Positions 24,320-31,371 of a stretch of 38,967 bases of DNA are shown here, in pieces; positions within the stretch are counted from its first letter, which is position 1, and every line of letters starts with the position of its first letter. Under the pieces are notes generated by a model. The model did not search any database. It was not told where the DNA came from and saw nothing but the letters and a program-made list of their open reading frames with translations. Source of the DNA: CAZBRS01 sp964494475 (GTDB taxonomy: Bacteria > Myxococcota_A > UBA9042 > CAZBRS01); the NCBI GenBank assembly GCA_964494475.1, contig CAZBRS010000053.1, positions 1 through 38,967 of the forward strand, written 5' to 3'. Position numbers and translations under genes: made by a program.

Positions 24320-27300
24320 ATGCGCGGACTCCGGATCGGTCTTGCCTTCTCGACGGCGTGCCTGGTCGCCCTGGTAGCCTGCGGCGGCCCCGACCATGAC
24401 GCACGCCCTGACGCGTCGGCCGACGCCGTCGGGGCTGACACCCTGGCCGACTCGGCCTCTGACCTCTCGGCGCCTGACGCACCCCGTGACGCAGCCCCCG
24501 ACGAACCCCGTGACGCAGCCCCCGACGCTCCTTCCGACGTGCCCGACTCCGACGCCCCCGACGCCGCGTCCGACGCCGACGCCCCCGGCCCCCGCTTCGA
24601 CCCGCCCCCGCCCACCGGTCCCTACGCCGGCTTCGCCGTGCTCGGCAACGGGCGCGTGAGCGCGGCGTATAGCGAAGCCGACGGTGCCGTGGGGCTCGCG
24701 CACCTGTTCGTGGGCTCCTTCGCGCTCGACGTGCTGGAGGCCGGGCGCACGCGCGTCTTCGTGACGGGCAGCGAGGTCTCCGGCGGTACGTTCGGCCTCG
24801 ATCCCTTCTTCGCGGCGTTCCGACAGGTCGACCTGCCCGGCGGGGGACGCGCCGAGTGGCGCGTGTTCGTCGGCGAGGCCGACGCCGTGATCGTACAAGG
24901 CTCGGTGACCGCCGGTTCGCAAGCGCTCTCGGTGACGGTGCAGCCTACGATGCGGCTGCGGGCGTCTCCCCACCTCGATGGGGGCGTGACAATCTCGTCG
25001 GCCGGGCACGCGCTCGGGGCGAGCGGGCTCGTGGTCTCGGCGGCGTTCAGCGACGGCACCGTTGTTTCGTTGGGCGCCGCCCCGACCGCGACCATCGGGC
25101 CGGGCGAGAGCGAGCGGGAGATGGTCCTCTCGTTCGACCTGGCCGTAGGGGCCGGGGCGAGCGCGCCCTTTCGCTGGGCGCTGGGCGTGGGGCGGGGCGC
25201 CGGGCAGGCGGGGTTCGCCGCGGCCCAGGTCGCGCTGGAGGGGGCGCTGGCCCTGCCCGACGCCCTGGCCGCCGCGGCCGAGCACTGGAGCAGCTTCGCG
25301 CCCGCCACGCTCTGCGCGCCCGACCCGCGCTGCACTTTGGCGGCGGCCAACCTCTACGCGGCGCGGGCCTCGAGCCTGGGCGGCCAGGTGCCCGCCGACC
25401 TGACGGGCCAGTTCGTGACGAACGGTCGCCCCCAACTCTATCCCCGCGATGCGCTGATGGTGGCGCGGGCGCTGCACCTCGGAGGGCACGACGCCGAGGC
25501 GTGGCAGATCGTGCGCGACTGGCTCGACCATGACCGCGAGGGGCCCCCGTTGACCGACGGTCAGCCCGCAGGCTGGTACGGCGCCTGGTACGCGCGCTAC
25601 GACGCTCTGGGGCGCGCGGTCGACGCCGGCAGCGGCGCGGCCTTCGACGTGCCCGAGTGGGACAGCAACGCCTACCTGGCCGTGCTGGTCGAGCAGTTGG
25701 GAAGCGACGAGTTGACGGCGTCCGCGCGAACGAAGGTGCTGACGGCCCTCGACTGGCTGGTGGCCAAGCAGCAGGCCGATGGTCTCTGGGAGGAGGGCGG
25801 CATCATCGAGTGGACGGGGCGCCTGCCGGGTACGGCCATGGCGGCCTGGGCCGGGCTCGACGCCGGGGCGCGGCTCGCCGACGCCTGGGGCGACGAAGAG
25901 CGGGCGATGGCGTACCGCGCGGCGGGCGGCCGGGTGCGCGGCGGGCTGCTGCGGGTGCTCTTCGATCTTCGGCGCCTGACCCTGGCCGATCTGCGCGCGG
26001 GCGGCCTCTACTACGACACGTCGCTGCTCTTCGGCTCCGTGTGGGGCTATCCGGTCGATCCGTTGGTCGAGGCGTCCTTGGGCTTCGCGCTGGCCGAGAC
26101 CACCGCGCTTGGCGGCGGCGTGCGCTACTTCGAGTCGCCGCCGGGGCACCCGGCCTCGGGCTACGGGCAGGACCTGTTCCACTTCACCACCGCGGGCGCG
26201 GCGCAGGTGGCGCTGACGCTGGGGCAGGGTCCGCAGGCGACCACCCTGGTCGACTGGATGGTGGCGAACACCAACCGCTATGGCCTCGCGCCCGAGCGCG
26301 TGTTCTCCGATGGTTCCGGCGCGGCGCCGGCTTCGCCCCTCAGTTGGTGCGCGGCCGAGGTGGCCACCACGCTTCGGGCGTGGCTGGCGCGCCCCGCTAA
26401 GCCGCCGGCGCCCGTGGTCGATGGCGAGCTCGACGGGGCCGAGTACCTGGCGCGCGGCGCCGTGGCCGTCGACGCCGACGGTCGCCCCGACGTCGAGGCC
26501 GACCCGGTGGCCGTGTACGCCGCGCGCGACGGCGCGACGCTTTGGCTGGGGCTGCGCCTGGCGGGCGAGACCGCGCACCTGCCTGCCGGAGCGCGCTACG
26601 TGGCGTACCTGGCCGACGCCGGCGGGGAGGGCTGGCTCGCGGCCACCCCGGCGGGGCAACGCCTCGACTTCCGCACCGCGGGGGCCGACGACGTGCCGGG
26701 CGCGGCCGCGCGCGTGGTGCTCGACCCGCGGGCCGGTACGTGCTTCGCGGGCGGTCTGGGCGCGGTGGGTCAGGCCGAGGGGCCCTGCGCCCAGGTCGCC
26801 GTGGGGCACGTGGCGCTGGAGGCTCGGCTCGACCTGGCCGCCGTGGGGCTGGCCGGGCCCGTGCAGGTCATCGTCGCGAGCGGCGAGGGGGCGGGGGCGA
26901 CGCTGGTGCCCGCCGGCGGGTCGCTTCAGACCGACGGGGCCGCTTGGTCCGTGCTGGCGACCTTCGAGGTCGCGATGGCAGGAGTCGAGGGCCTGAATCC
27001 CGCCGAAGGCCGCACTCCGGTCGTGGTCGGCGACCGCCCCGAGCTGGGCGCCTGGGATCCGACCGCCGTGGACCTGTTCGACGACGGCACCCACGGCGAC
27101 CGCGCGGCCGCCGACCAGGTGTGGAGCCGCGCCGTCCTCCTCCCCGAGCGGGGCGAGGTGGCCTACAAGTACCTGCTGCGAAACCCCGGTGGCGACCCGT
27201 GGGCCGGCGTCGAGTTCACCGGTGACGATCGCCACCAGTGGGTGCAGGACGCCGACGCCACGGGCCGCGTACGAATCCGCGATCTCTTCGGCGTGCGGGG

Positions 27301-27322
27301 CGGCGAGCTGCTCGACTGGTGA
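24320..27322 (+). CDS. GH15 glucoamylase-like lipoprotein with C-terminal CBM20-like domain
   Basis: Predicted surface exo-glucosidase acting on alpha-glucans. ATG24320, one base after the corrected kinase stop, starts a signal peptide with lipobox LVAC (Cys21). An Asp/Ala/Pro tether of about 70 residues contains two 24-base tandem repeats. A beta-sandwich precedes an (alpha/alpha)6 barrel with YPRDALM (Asp377), GLWEEGG (Glu491, candidate general acid, as in DLWEE of fungal glucoamylases), APERVF (Glu659, candidate base) and PLSWCAAE. Then follows a beta-rich domain (about 700-880) and, from about 890, a starch-binding-like domain (GDRPELGAWDP, with W in VQDAD context). Its 1000 residues fit this multidomain order. 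It forms an operon with the kinase gene. Confidence 0.8.
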   Translation: MRGLRIGLAFSTACLVALVACGGPDHDARPDASADAVGADTLADSASDLSAPDAPRDAAPDEPRDAAPDAPSDVPDSDAPDAASDADAPGPRFDPPPPTGPYAGFAVLGNGRVSAAYSEADGAVGLAHLFVGSFALDVLEAGRTRVFVTGSEVSGGTFGLDPFFAAFRQVDLPGGGRAEWRVFVGEADAVIVQGSVTAGSQALSVTVQPTMRLRASPHLDGGVTISSAGHALGASGLVVSAAFSDGTVVSLGAAPTATIGPGESEREMVLSFDLAVGAGASAPFRWALGVGRGAGQAGFAAAQVALEGALALPDALAAAAEHWSSFAPATLCAPDPRCTLAAANLYAARASSLGGQVPADLTGQFVTNGRPQLYPRDALMVARALHLGGHDAEAWQIVRDWLDHDREGPPLTDGQPAGWYGAWYARYDALGRAVDAGSGAAFDVPEWDSNAYLAVLVEQLGSDELTASARTKVLTALDWLVAKQQADGLWEEGGIIEWTGRLPGTAMAAWAGLDAGARLADAWGDEERAMAYRAAGGRVRGGLLRVLFDLRRLTLADLRAGGLYYDTSLLFGSVWGYPVDPLVEASLGFALAETTALGGGVRYFESPPGHPASGYGQDLFHFTTAGAAQVALTLGQGPQATTLVDWMVANTNRYGLAPERVFSDGSGAAPASPLSWCAAEVATTLRAWLARPAKPPAPVVDGELDGAEYLARGAVAVDADGRPDVEADPVAVYAARDGATLWLGLRLAGETAHLPAGARYVAYLADAGGEGWLAATPAGQRLDFRTAGADDVPGAAARVVLDPRAGTCFAGGLGAVGQAEGPCAQVAVGHVALEARLDLAAVGLAGPVQVIVASGEGAGATLVPAGGSLQTDGAAWSVLATFEVAMAGVEGLNPAEGRTPVVVGDRPELGAWDPTAVDLFDDGTHGDRAAADQVWSRAVLLPERGEVAYKYLLRNPGGDPWAGVEFTGDDRHQWVQDADATGRVRIRDLFGVRGGELLDW
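24476..24523 (+). repeat. 24-base tandem repeat in lipoprotein tether
   Basis: Two units (24476-24499 and 24500-24523) differ at one position and encode DAPRDAAP and DEPRDAAP in the tether of the glucoamylase-like lipoprotein. Such repeats can change tether length by slippage. Confidence 0.8.
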
Positions 27323-27323
27323 C

Positions 27324-27351
27324 TTGCACGGTCCTGAAATCCCCTTATCTT
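27324..27351 (+). promoter_or_regulatory. promoter of the sorbosone dehydrogenase-like gene
   Basis: TTGCAC, 16 bases, TATCTT, starting two bases after the stop of the glucoamylase-like gene. It implies separate transcription of the next gene. Confidence 0.6.
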
Positions 27352-27385
27352 GAACGAGAAAATCTAGATCGATAGGTCAACTATC

Positions 27386-28987
27386 GTGAATAGCACCGGC
27401 CTTACCCGTTCTTTCTTCAGCCCGCTCTTCGTTTGTTCGATCCTGGCCGCCTGCGGCTCCGGCGGCGGCTCGTCCGACGTCGCCGAGGGCGTCGACGCCC
27501 CGGCGCACGACGTGAGCGCCGACGCTGCGCCCGATCTCGTGGCCGACGCGGCGGAGTTTCCCGATGGCGCGGAGCCCCTCGACGCGGCGGAGCCCCCCGA
27601 TGGCGCGGAGCCCCTCGACGTGGCGGAGCCGCCCGAAGGCGCGGAGCCCCTCGACGCGACGGAGGCCGGCGATGCGCCCCACGATCTCGACGCCGAGGCC
27701 GACGAGATCGACCCGCCGCCCCCGGCGACGTGCACCTTCCCTGCCGCCGCGCTGCTGCAGAACGCCAGCCTGCCGGTCGGCTTCTGCGCGTGGATTTGGG
27801 CCTCGGACCTGGGCACGCCGCGCGGGATCACGACCGCGGCGAACGGCGACGTGCTGGTGGTCGAGCGCGCGGGCGGGCAGGTCACGGTGCTCTTCGACGA
27901 CGACGGCGACGGCGTCTCGGGCTCGAGCGAGCGCGCCCCGTTGGCCGAGGCCCCGGGGCTGAACCACGGCGTGGCGATCCACGGAGGCTTCCTCTACGCC
28001 TCGAGCGCGAGCGCGGTCTACCGCTGGGCCTACGCCGCCGGAGCGCGCGCCGACCTGGGCGCGCCCCAGACCGTGATCCAGGGCATCCCGAGCGGCGGCC
28101 ACTCCACGCGCACGCTCGCCTTCGACGACCTTGGTCGCCTGTACGTGAGCGTGGGCTCGAAGAGCAACCTCGACAGCAACTCCGATCGTGCCCGCATCCG
28201 GCGCTTCTCGGCGGCCCAGGTGGCCGCGGGCGGCGTGGCCTTCGACCAGGGCGAGATCTTCGCCGACGGCCTGCGCAACGAGGTGGGCCTGGCGTTCGAC
28301 CCGCAGGGCGTGCTGTGGGGCGTCGAGAACGGCATCGACAACCTCGAGCGCGCGGATCTGGGCGGTGACCTGCACAACACGAACCCTTCCGAAGAGGTGA
28401 ATCGCTTCGCGGTGCCCGGGGCCTTCTACGGTTACCCCTACTGCTGGAGCGAATACCAACTGGCCGAGGGCGTGGGCGGCGGGCCGGGCACCCAGTGGCT
28501 GCACCCGGCCTTCGACGACGACGGCGTGCACTCCGACGCCTGGTGCAAGGATCCGGGCAACGTCACGCCCCCGGCCTTCGCCATGCCCGCCCACGTGGCG
28601 CCCCTCGACGTGCTCTTCTACCGCGGGGCGGCCTTCCCACAGGACGCGAGGGGCGACGCGTTCGTCAGCTGGCACGGCTCGTGGAACTCCGACGACCCCG
28701 TGGGGCGCAAGGTGGTGCGCCTGCGCTTCGGCGCCAACGGCCAGCCGCAGGCCCTCGAGCCCCTGCTCGAGTACATGGGGCCCGGCGACGTGGCCGGTGA
28801 CTGGCCCCACCGCCCCGTGGGCCTGGCCGTCGACGCGCTCGGCCGGCTGCTCGTGACGAGCGACGCGAGCGGCGCGGTGCTCGCCATCGGCTACGACGCA
28901 GAGGGCGGCCAGCAGCCCCCCACGCTCCTGGGCGAGGGCTCCGGCGGCGCGGGTCGCTTCGGGTGCGCGGTGTCGGCGCGCTGGTGA
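27386..28987 (+). CDS. glucose/sorbosone dehydrogenase-like beta-propeller lipoprotein
   Basis: Predicted PQQ-dependent sugar dehydrogenase-type six-bladed propeller anchored outside the cell. The start is GTG27386, giving a signal peptide with lipobox LAAC (Cys23). A tether to about residue 110 holds the AEPLDAAEPPDG repeat. Blade features include GTPRGITTAANGDVLVVER, the blade opening GHSTRTLAFDDLGRLYVSVG, and GLRNEVGLAFDPQGVLWGVENG with GVENGID. GVAIHGGFLYAS also fits. Many relatives bind Ca2+ and PQQ and oxidise aldoses or sorbosone, but cofactor ligands cannot be certified here. Its own promoter lies upstream. Its stop directly abuts the stop of the convergent microprotein gene. Confidence 0.82.
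   Translation: MNSTGLTRSFFSPLFVCSILAACGSGGGSSDVAEGVDAPAHDVSADAAPDLVADAAEFPDGAEPLDAAEPPDGAEPLDVAEPPEGAEPLDATEAGDAPHDLDAEADEIDPPPPATCTFPAAALLQNASLPVGFCAWIWASDLGTPRGITTAANGDVLVVERAGGQVTVLFDDDGDGVSGSSERAPLAEAPGLNHGVAIHGGFLYASSASAVYRWAYAAGARADLGAPQTVIQGIPSGGHSTRTLAFDDLGRLYVSVGSKSNLDSNSDRARIRRFSAAQVAAGGVAFDQGEIFADGLRNEVGLAFDPQGVLWGVENGIDNLERADLGGDLHNTNPSEEVNRFAVPGAFYGYPYCWSEYQLAEGVGGGPGTQWLHPAFDDDGVHSDAWCKDPGNVTPPAFAMPAHVAPLDVLFYRGAAFPQDARGDAFVSWHGSWNSDDPVGRKVVRLRFGANGQPQALEPLLEYMGPGDVAGDWPHRPVGLAVDALGRLLVTSDASGAVLAIGYDAEGGQQPPTLLGEGSGGAGRFGCAVSARW
27563..27664 (+). repeat. 36-base tandem repeat in lipoprotein tether
   Basis: Nearly three units (27563-27598, 27599-27634, 27635-27664) encode the twelve-residue unit DGAEPLDxAEPP with few mismatches. 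Being a multiple of three, unit gain or loss would lengthen or shorten the tether without breaking the frame. Confidence 0.85.
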
Positions 28988-29227
28988 TTACGTCTTGCGG
29001 CCCAGGGCGTCGGTCGAGGACAGGATCTCGGCCACCCGCCACGTCTGGTTCGGGTACAGATCCTTCGGCACCTTGAGGAAGCTGGCGTCCTTCATGACGA
29101 GCAGGATGGCGCAGTCGTCGCTCTTTCCCTTGCAGTAGCGGGTCACGTGCTGCTGGTACATGGCGTCGTGGATGGGGATGCGGTGGCGGTAGAACGGGCA
29201 CACGAGCTGGTAGGCGCACTCGCTCAT
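28988..29227 (-). CDS. four-cysteine microprotein coupled to a GAF sensor
   Basis: A 79-residue protein without signal peptide. Its ATG overlaps the stop of the GAF gene by four bases (29224-29227), which fixes the start and implies translational coupling. Cysteines lie at residues 4, 10, 32 and 39 (CAYQLVCPFY and YCKGKSDDC), with His15, His20 and His27 between them. The layout resembles small deltaproteobacterial proteins with a CPFF/CPFY start and a YCxG...C end; a bound metal or Fe-S cluster is plausible but unproven. The rest (LVMKDASFLKVPKDLYPNQ) has no known motif. It may report redox state to, or receive a signal from, the GAF protein. Confidence 0.7.
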   Translation of the reverse strand: MSECAYQLVCPFYRHRIPIHDAMYQQHVTRYCKGKSDDCAILLVMKDASFLKVPKDLYPNQTWRVAEILSSTDALGRKT

Positions 29228-29718
29228 GATCGGGGCCCCTTGGTCGCCTTCGCGAAGAAGGGCCAGGCCGCGTTGGCGAAGGCCTGGAGCAGCGCGGCGT
29301 CGTCGTCGGAGTAGGGCGCCTCGCGGTTGCCCACGCCCAGAATGCCCACGATGCGCTGGCCCCAAAGGACGGGCACGTTCAGGTGACGCTCGACCGGAAC
29401 GTGGCCGTCGGGGTAGCCCTTCTTGGTCACGCGCCTACAGCCCGGGTAGTCGTTCGTGATGACGGGCCGTCGCTCGCGGATGCAGTCGCCCCAGAGCCCG
29501 GTGGCGTCGATGGGGTAGAGGATGGGCATGTCGCTCATGGCGCACACGGCCATGGCGCTCTTCGACCATCCGAGCATGACGAGCTCGTTCTTGTCTTCGT
29601 CGGCCGTGGCGAAGTAGCCCATGGTGCTGCCGGTCAGGCGGACCGCCTCCTCGACCAGCTCGGTCACGAGGGCGGCCTGGTCCGTGCACGCGCTCAATCG
29701 GCGAAGGGCCTGCTCCAT
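29224..29718 (-). CDS. single-domain GAF (GAF_2) sensor protein
   Basis: A 164-residue cytoplasmic protein that is almost wholly one GAF domain. Landmarks are MGYFATADEDKNELVMLGWS, a core YPIDATGLWGDCIRERRPV, ITNDYPGC, and the closing strand VPVLWGQRIVGILGVGN followed by the EAPYSDDDAALLQAFAN helix. GAF domains of this type normally sit in sensor kinases or diguanylate cyclases; here no output domain is attached. ATG29718 is chosen over a longer frame because GAGG lies five to eight bases before it. The next gene overlaps by four bases. Likely job is sensing a small ligand or redox signal and passing it to the microprotein or to a distant partner. Confidence 0.83.
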   Translation of the reverse strand: MEQALRRLSACTDQAALVTELVEEAVRLTGSTMGYFATADEDKNELVMLGWSKSAMAVCAMSDMPILYPIDATGLWGDCIRERRPVITNDYPGCRRVTKKGYPDGHVPVERHLNVPVLWGQRIVGILGVGNREAPYSDDDAALLQAFANAAWPFFAKATKGPRS

Positions 29719-29747
29719 GGGAACCTCACGTTCGGGTCGATGAAACG

Positions 29748-29775
29748 AGTATATCGGGTGCGAGGGCGAAGACAA
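29748..29775 (-). promoter_or_regulatory. promoter of the GAF-microprotein pair
   Basis: Minus strand TTGTCT, 16 bases, TATACT, about 30 bases upstream of the start codon. Confidence 0.6.
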
Positions 29776-29808
29776 GCCCTCCGCTCCGGTGCGACCCCGG
29801 AGTCGATC

Positions 29809-31305
29809 TCACGGCTCCGGGCGCAGGTACTGGACGGCCGGCGTGAGCGTCAGGTGAACGCTGGCTCCTGCCCCCGGCGACGGGAGAGGCCCTCCGTAGA
29901 GGTCGGTGAGCGTGGTTGAGGTGGTCCCGGGGGGCAGCGGGAGGTCGAGCTCGTAGATGGTGTCGGGGCCGCCCTGCGCGGGGCCCTCGGCCGTGAGGTC
30001 GGGGTCGTCGCGGCCATCCCACAGCGCCACGGTCGTCGCGCCCGCGTCGTCGACGAACACCAGCGCGTACACGTCGGCGGGCAAGCCGAGCGCCGGCGCC
30101 AGATCGCGCGCGAAGCGCGAGGCGGCCAGGCGGCCGAGACCGGCCGTCAGGGCCTCCCACGCCGGCTTCGGGCGGCGCACGGTGCCGTCCTCTCCCGGCC
30201 AGCCGAACAGGCCGAAGTAGTGCTCGTGGGGTCGAACGCCGGTGGTGATGGGGTCGAAGTCCCAGAAGGTGTACCAGCACCAGGCGCTCACGCCGTCGCG
30301 CGCCGTGAGCAACAGGCTGCGGATGGCCCAGCGCGCCACCTGCTCCTCCGAGAGCTGGTAGCTGGGCCAGCCCACCTCGGTGTAGTAGATGGGCTTCGGG
30401 GCGCAGCCCGCGTCGGCCCAGATGGCGCGCGCGATCTCGGTCATGGCGGTCTGCCCGTGCAGGGTGACCTTCGGCGTGCGGACCTCGTCGTGCTCGGGCG
30501 AGGCGATCTGGGCCCACGTGTAGGGGTGCAGGCCCACCACGTCGACCACGTCGCAGAGCTCGGGGCGCGCCTCCAGCGCGCGTCGCAGGAAGCCCCAGGT
30601 GTCGAACATGGTGGCCGGTACGTCGTCGTACGACGACATCCCCCCGAAGACCACGCGAGCGTCGGGGCAGGCCGCCTCGATGGCCGCCGCCGAAGCGAGC
30701 ACGAGGTCGGCGTAACGCGCGGGGTCGGGTTCGGGCGCCCAGAACCTCACGAGGTTCGGTTCGTTCCAGATCTCGTAGTCCTTGACCGTGTCGCAGAACC
30801 AGCTCGCCATCTGGCCCGCGTACCCCGCGAAGTCGTCGAGGTGAACGGTGCCGCTCTGGCCTGCGTCCTCGGCCCACCACACGCTGTAGTCCAGCCCCAT
30901 GAGCACCCGCGAGCCCACGGCCGCCGCCCCGTCGACCGAGCCACTGACGCGCTCGCGGTGCCACTCGCCGGGGTTGGGTTCGGCGTCGTCGAAGCGATGG
31001 CCGTTGCGCATCCAGAAGCCCGGCCAGGCCGCATACTGCGCGTACTCGAAGTCGCGCTGCGAGTTGGGCTCGGCCCGTGTGCTCATCTGCGACGCCACGC
31101 CCACGATCTCGCCCAGACGCGAGCCGGTCCCTACGAGCTCGCCCCACGGGCCGGGGGCGTCGGCCCCCTCGACGTCGTTCGAGGCCGGGGACAGGTCCGT
31201 CGCGACGGCCTCGGGGGTACCGGCCGAGCCCGCGCCGGACGAGCACGCGCCGACGACGAGCAGGAGGACGAGCGTCGTGAACGCGTCGATGCGGCGCACG
31301 GCCAT
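29809..31305 (-). CDS. GH39/GH5-like (clan GH-A) lipoprotein
   Basis: Predicted surface glycoside hydrolase of 498 residues. AAGGAG precedes ATG31305, and the signal peptide ends in VGAC (Cys21) with a short tether. The barrel has YEIWNEPNLVRFW with acid/base Glu182, GLHPYTW, and IYYTEVGWPS with nucleophile Glu310. WNEPN with a late TEVGW strand is typical of GH39 and related clan GH-A xylosidases or glucosidases; the exact family is uncertain. The C-terminal 130 residues form a beta domain (VYALVFVDDAGATTVALWDG). A longer upstream open frame through the neighbouring gene is an antisense artefact. It has its own promoter, whose -35 overlaps the stop of the preceding gene. Confidence 0.83.
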   Translation of the reverse strand: MAVRRIDAFTTLVLLLVVGACSSGAGSAGTPEAVATDLSPASNDVEGADAPGPWGELVGTGSRLGEIVGVASQMSTRAEPNSQRDFEYAQYAAWPGFWMRNGHRFDDAEPNPGEWHRERVSGSVDGAAAVGSRVLMGLDYSVWWAEDAGQSGTVHLDDFAGYAGQMASWFCDTVKDYEIWNEPNLVRFWAPEPDPARYADLVLASAAAIEAACPDARVVFGGMSSYDDVPATMFDTWGFLRRALEARPELCDVVDVVGLHPYTWAQIASPEHDEVRTPKVTLHGQTAMTEIARAIWADAGCAPKPIYYTEVGWPSYQLSEEQVARWAIRSLLLTARDGVSAWCWYTFWDFDPITTGVRPHEHYFGLFGWPGEDGTVRRPKPAWEALTAGLGRLAASRFARDLAPALGLPADVYALVFVDDAGATTVALWDGRDDPDLTAEGPAQGGPDTIYELDLPLPPGTTSTTLTDLYGGPLPSPGAGASVHLTLTPAVQYLRPEP

Positions 31306-31342
31306 GGTGGGACTCCTTCGGAGGGACGGGTCGACCGCGTGC

Positions 31343-31371
31343 TTCGTATCGCGAGGCTGGGGCTCCGTCAA
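31343..31371 (-). promoter_or_regulatory. promoter of the GH39-like gene
   Basis: Minus strand TTGACG, 17 bases, TACGAA. The -35 (31366-31371) contains the TGA stop codon of the upstream 1084-residue lipoprotein gene. Confidence 0.55.

Noticed and set aside
24302..27235. 977-codon minus-strand frame opposite the glucoamylase gene
   Set aside because: Arg/Gly/His-rich antisense of a gene with clear GH15 motifs; no recognisable fold or start signal.
23054..27322. a genuine 1422-residue kinase-glucoamylase fusion
   Set aside because: The joint contains a complete lipoprotein signal peptide and the kinase lacks its normal end; one extra G resolves both. Kept as a finding about the sequence, not as a fusion protein.
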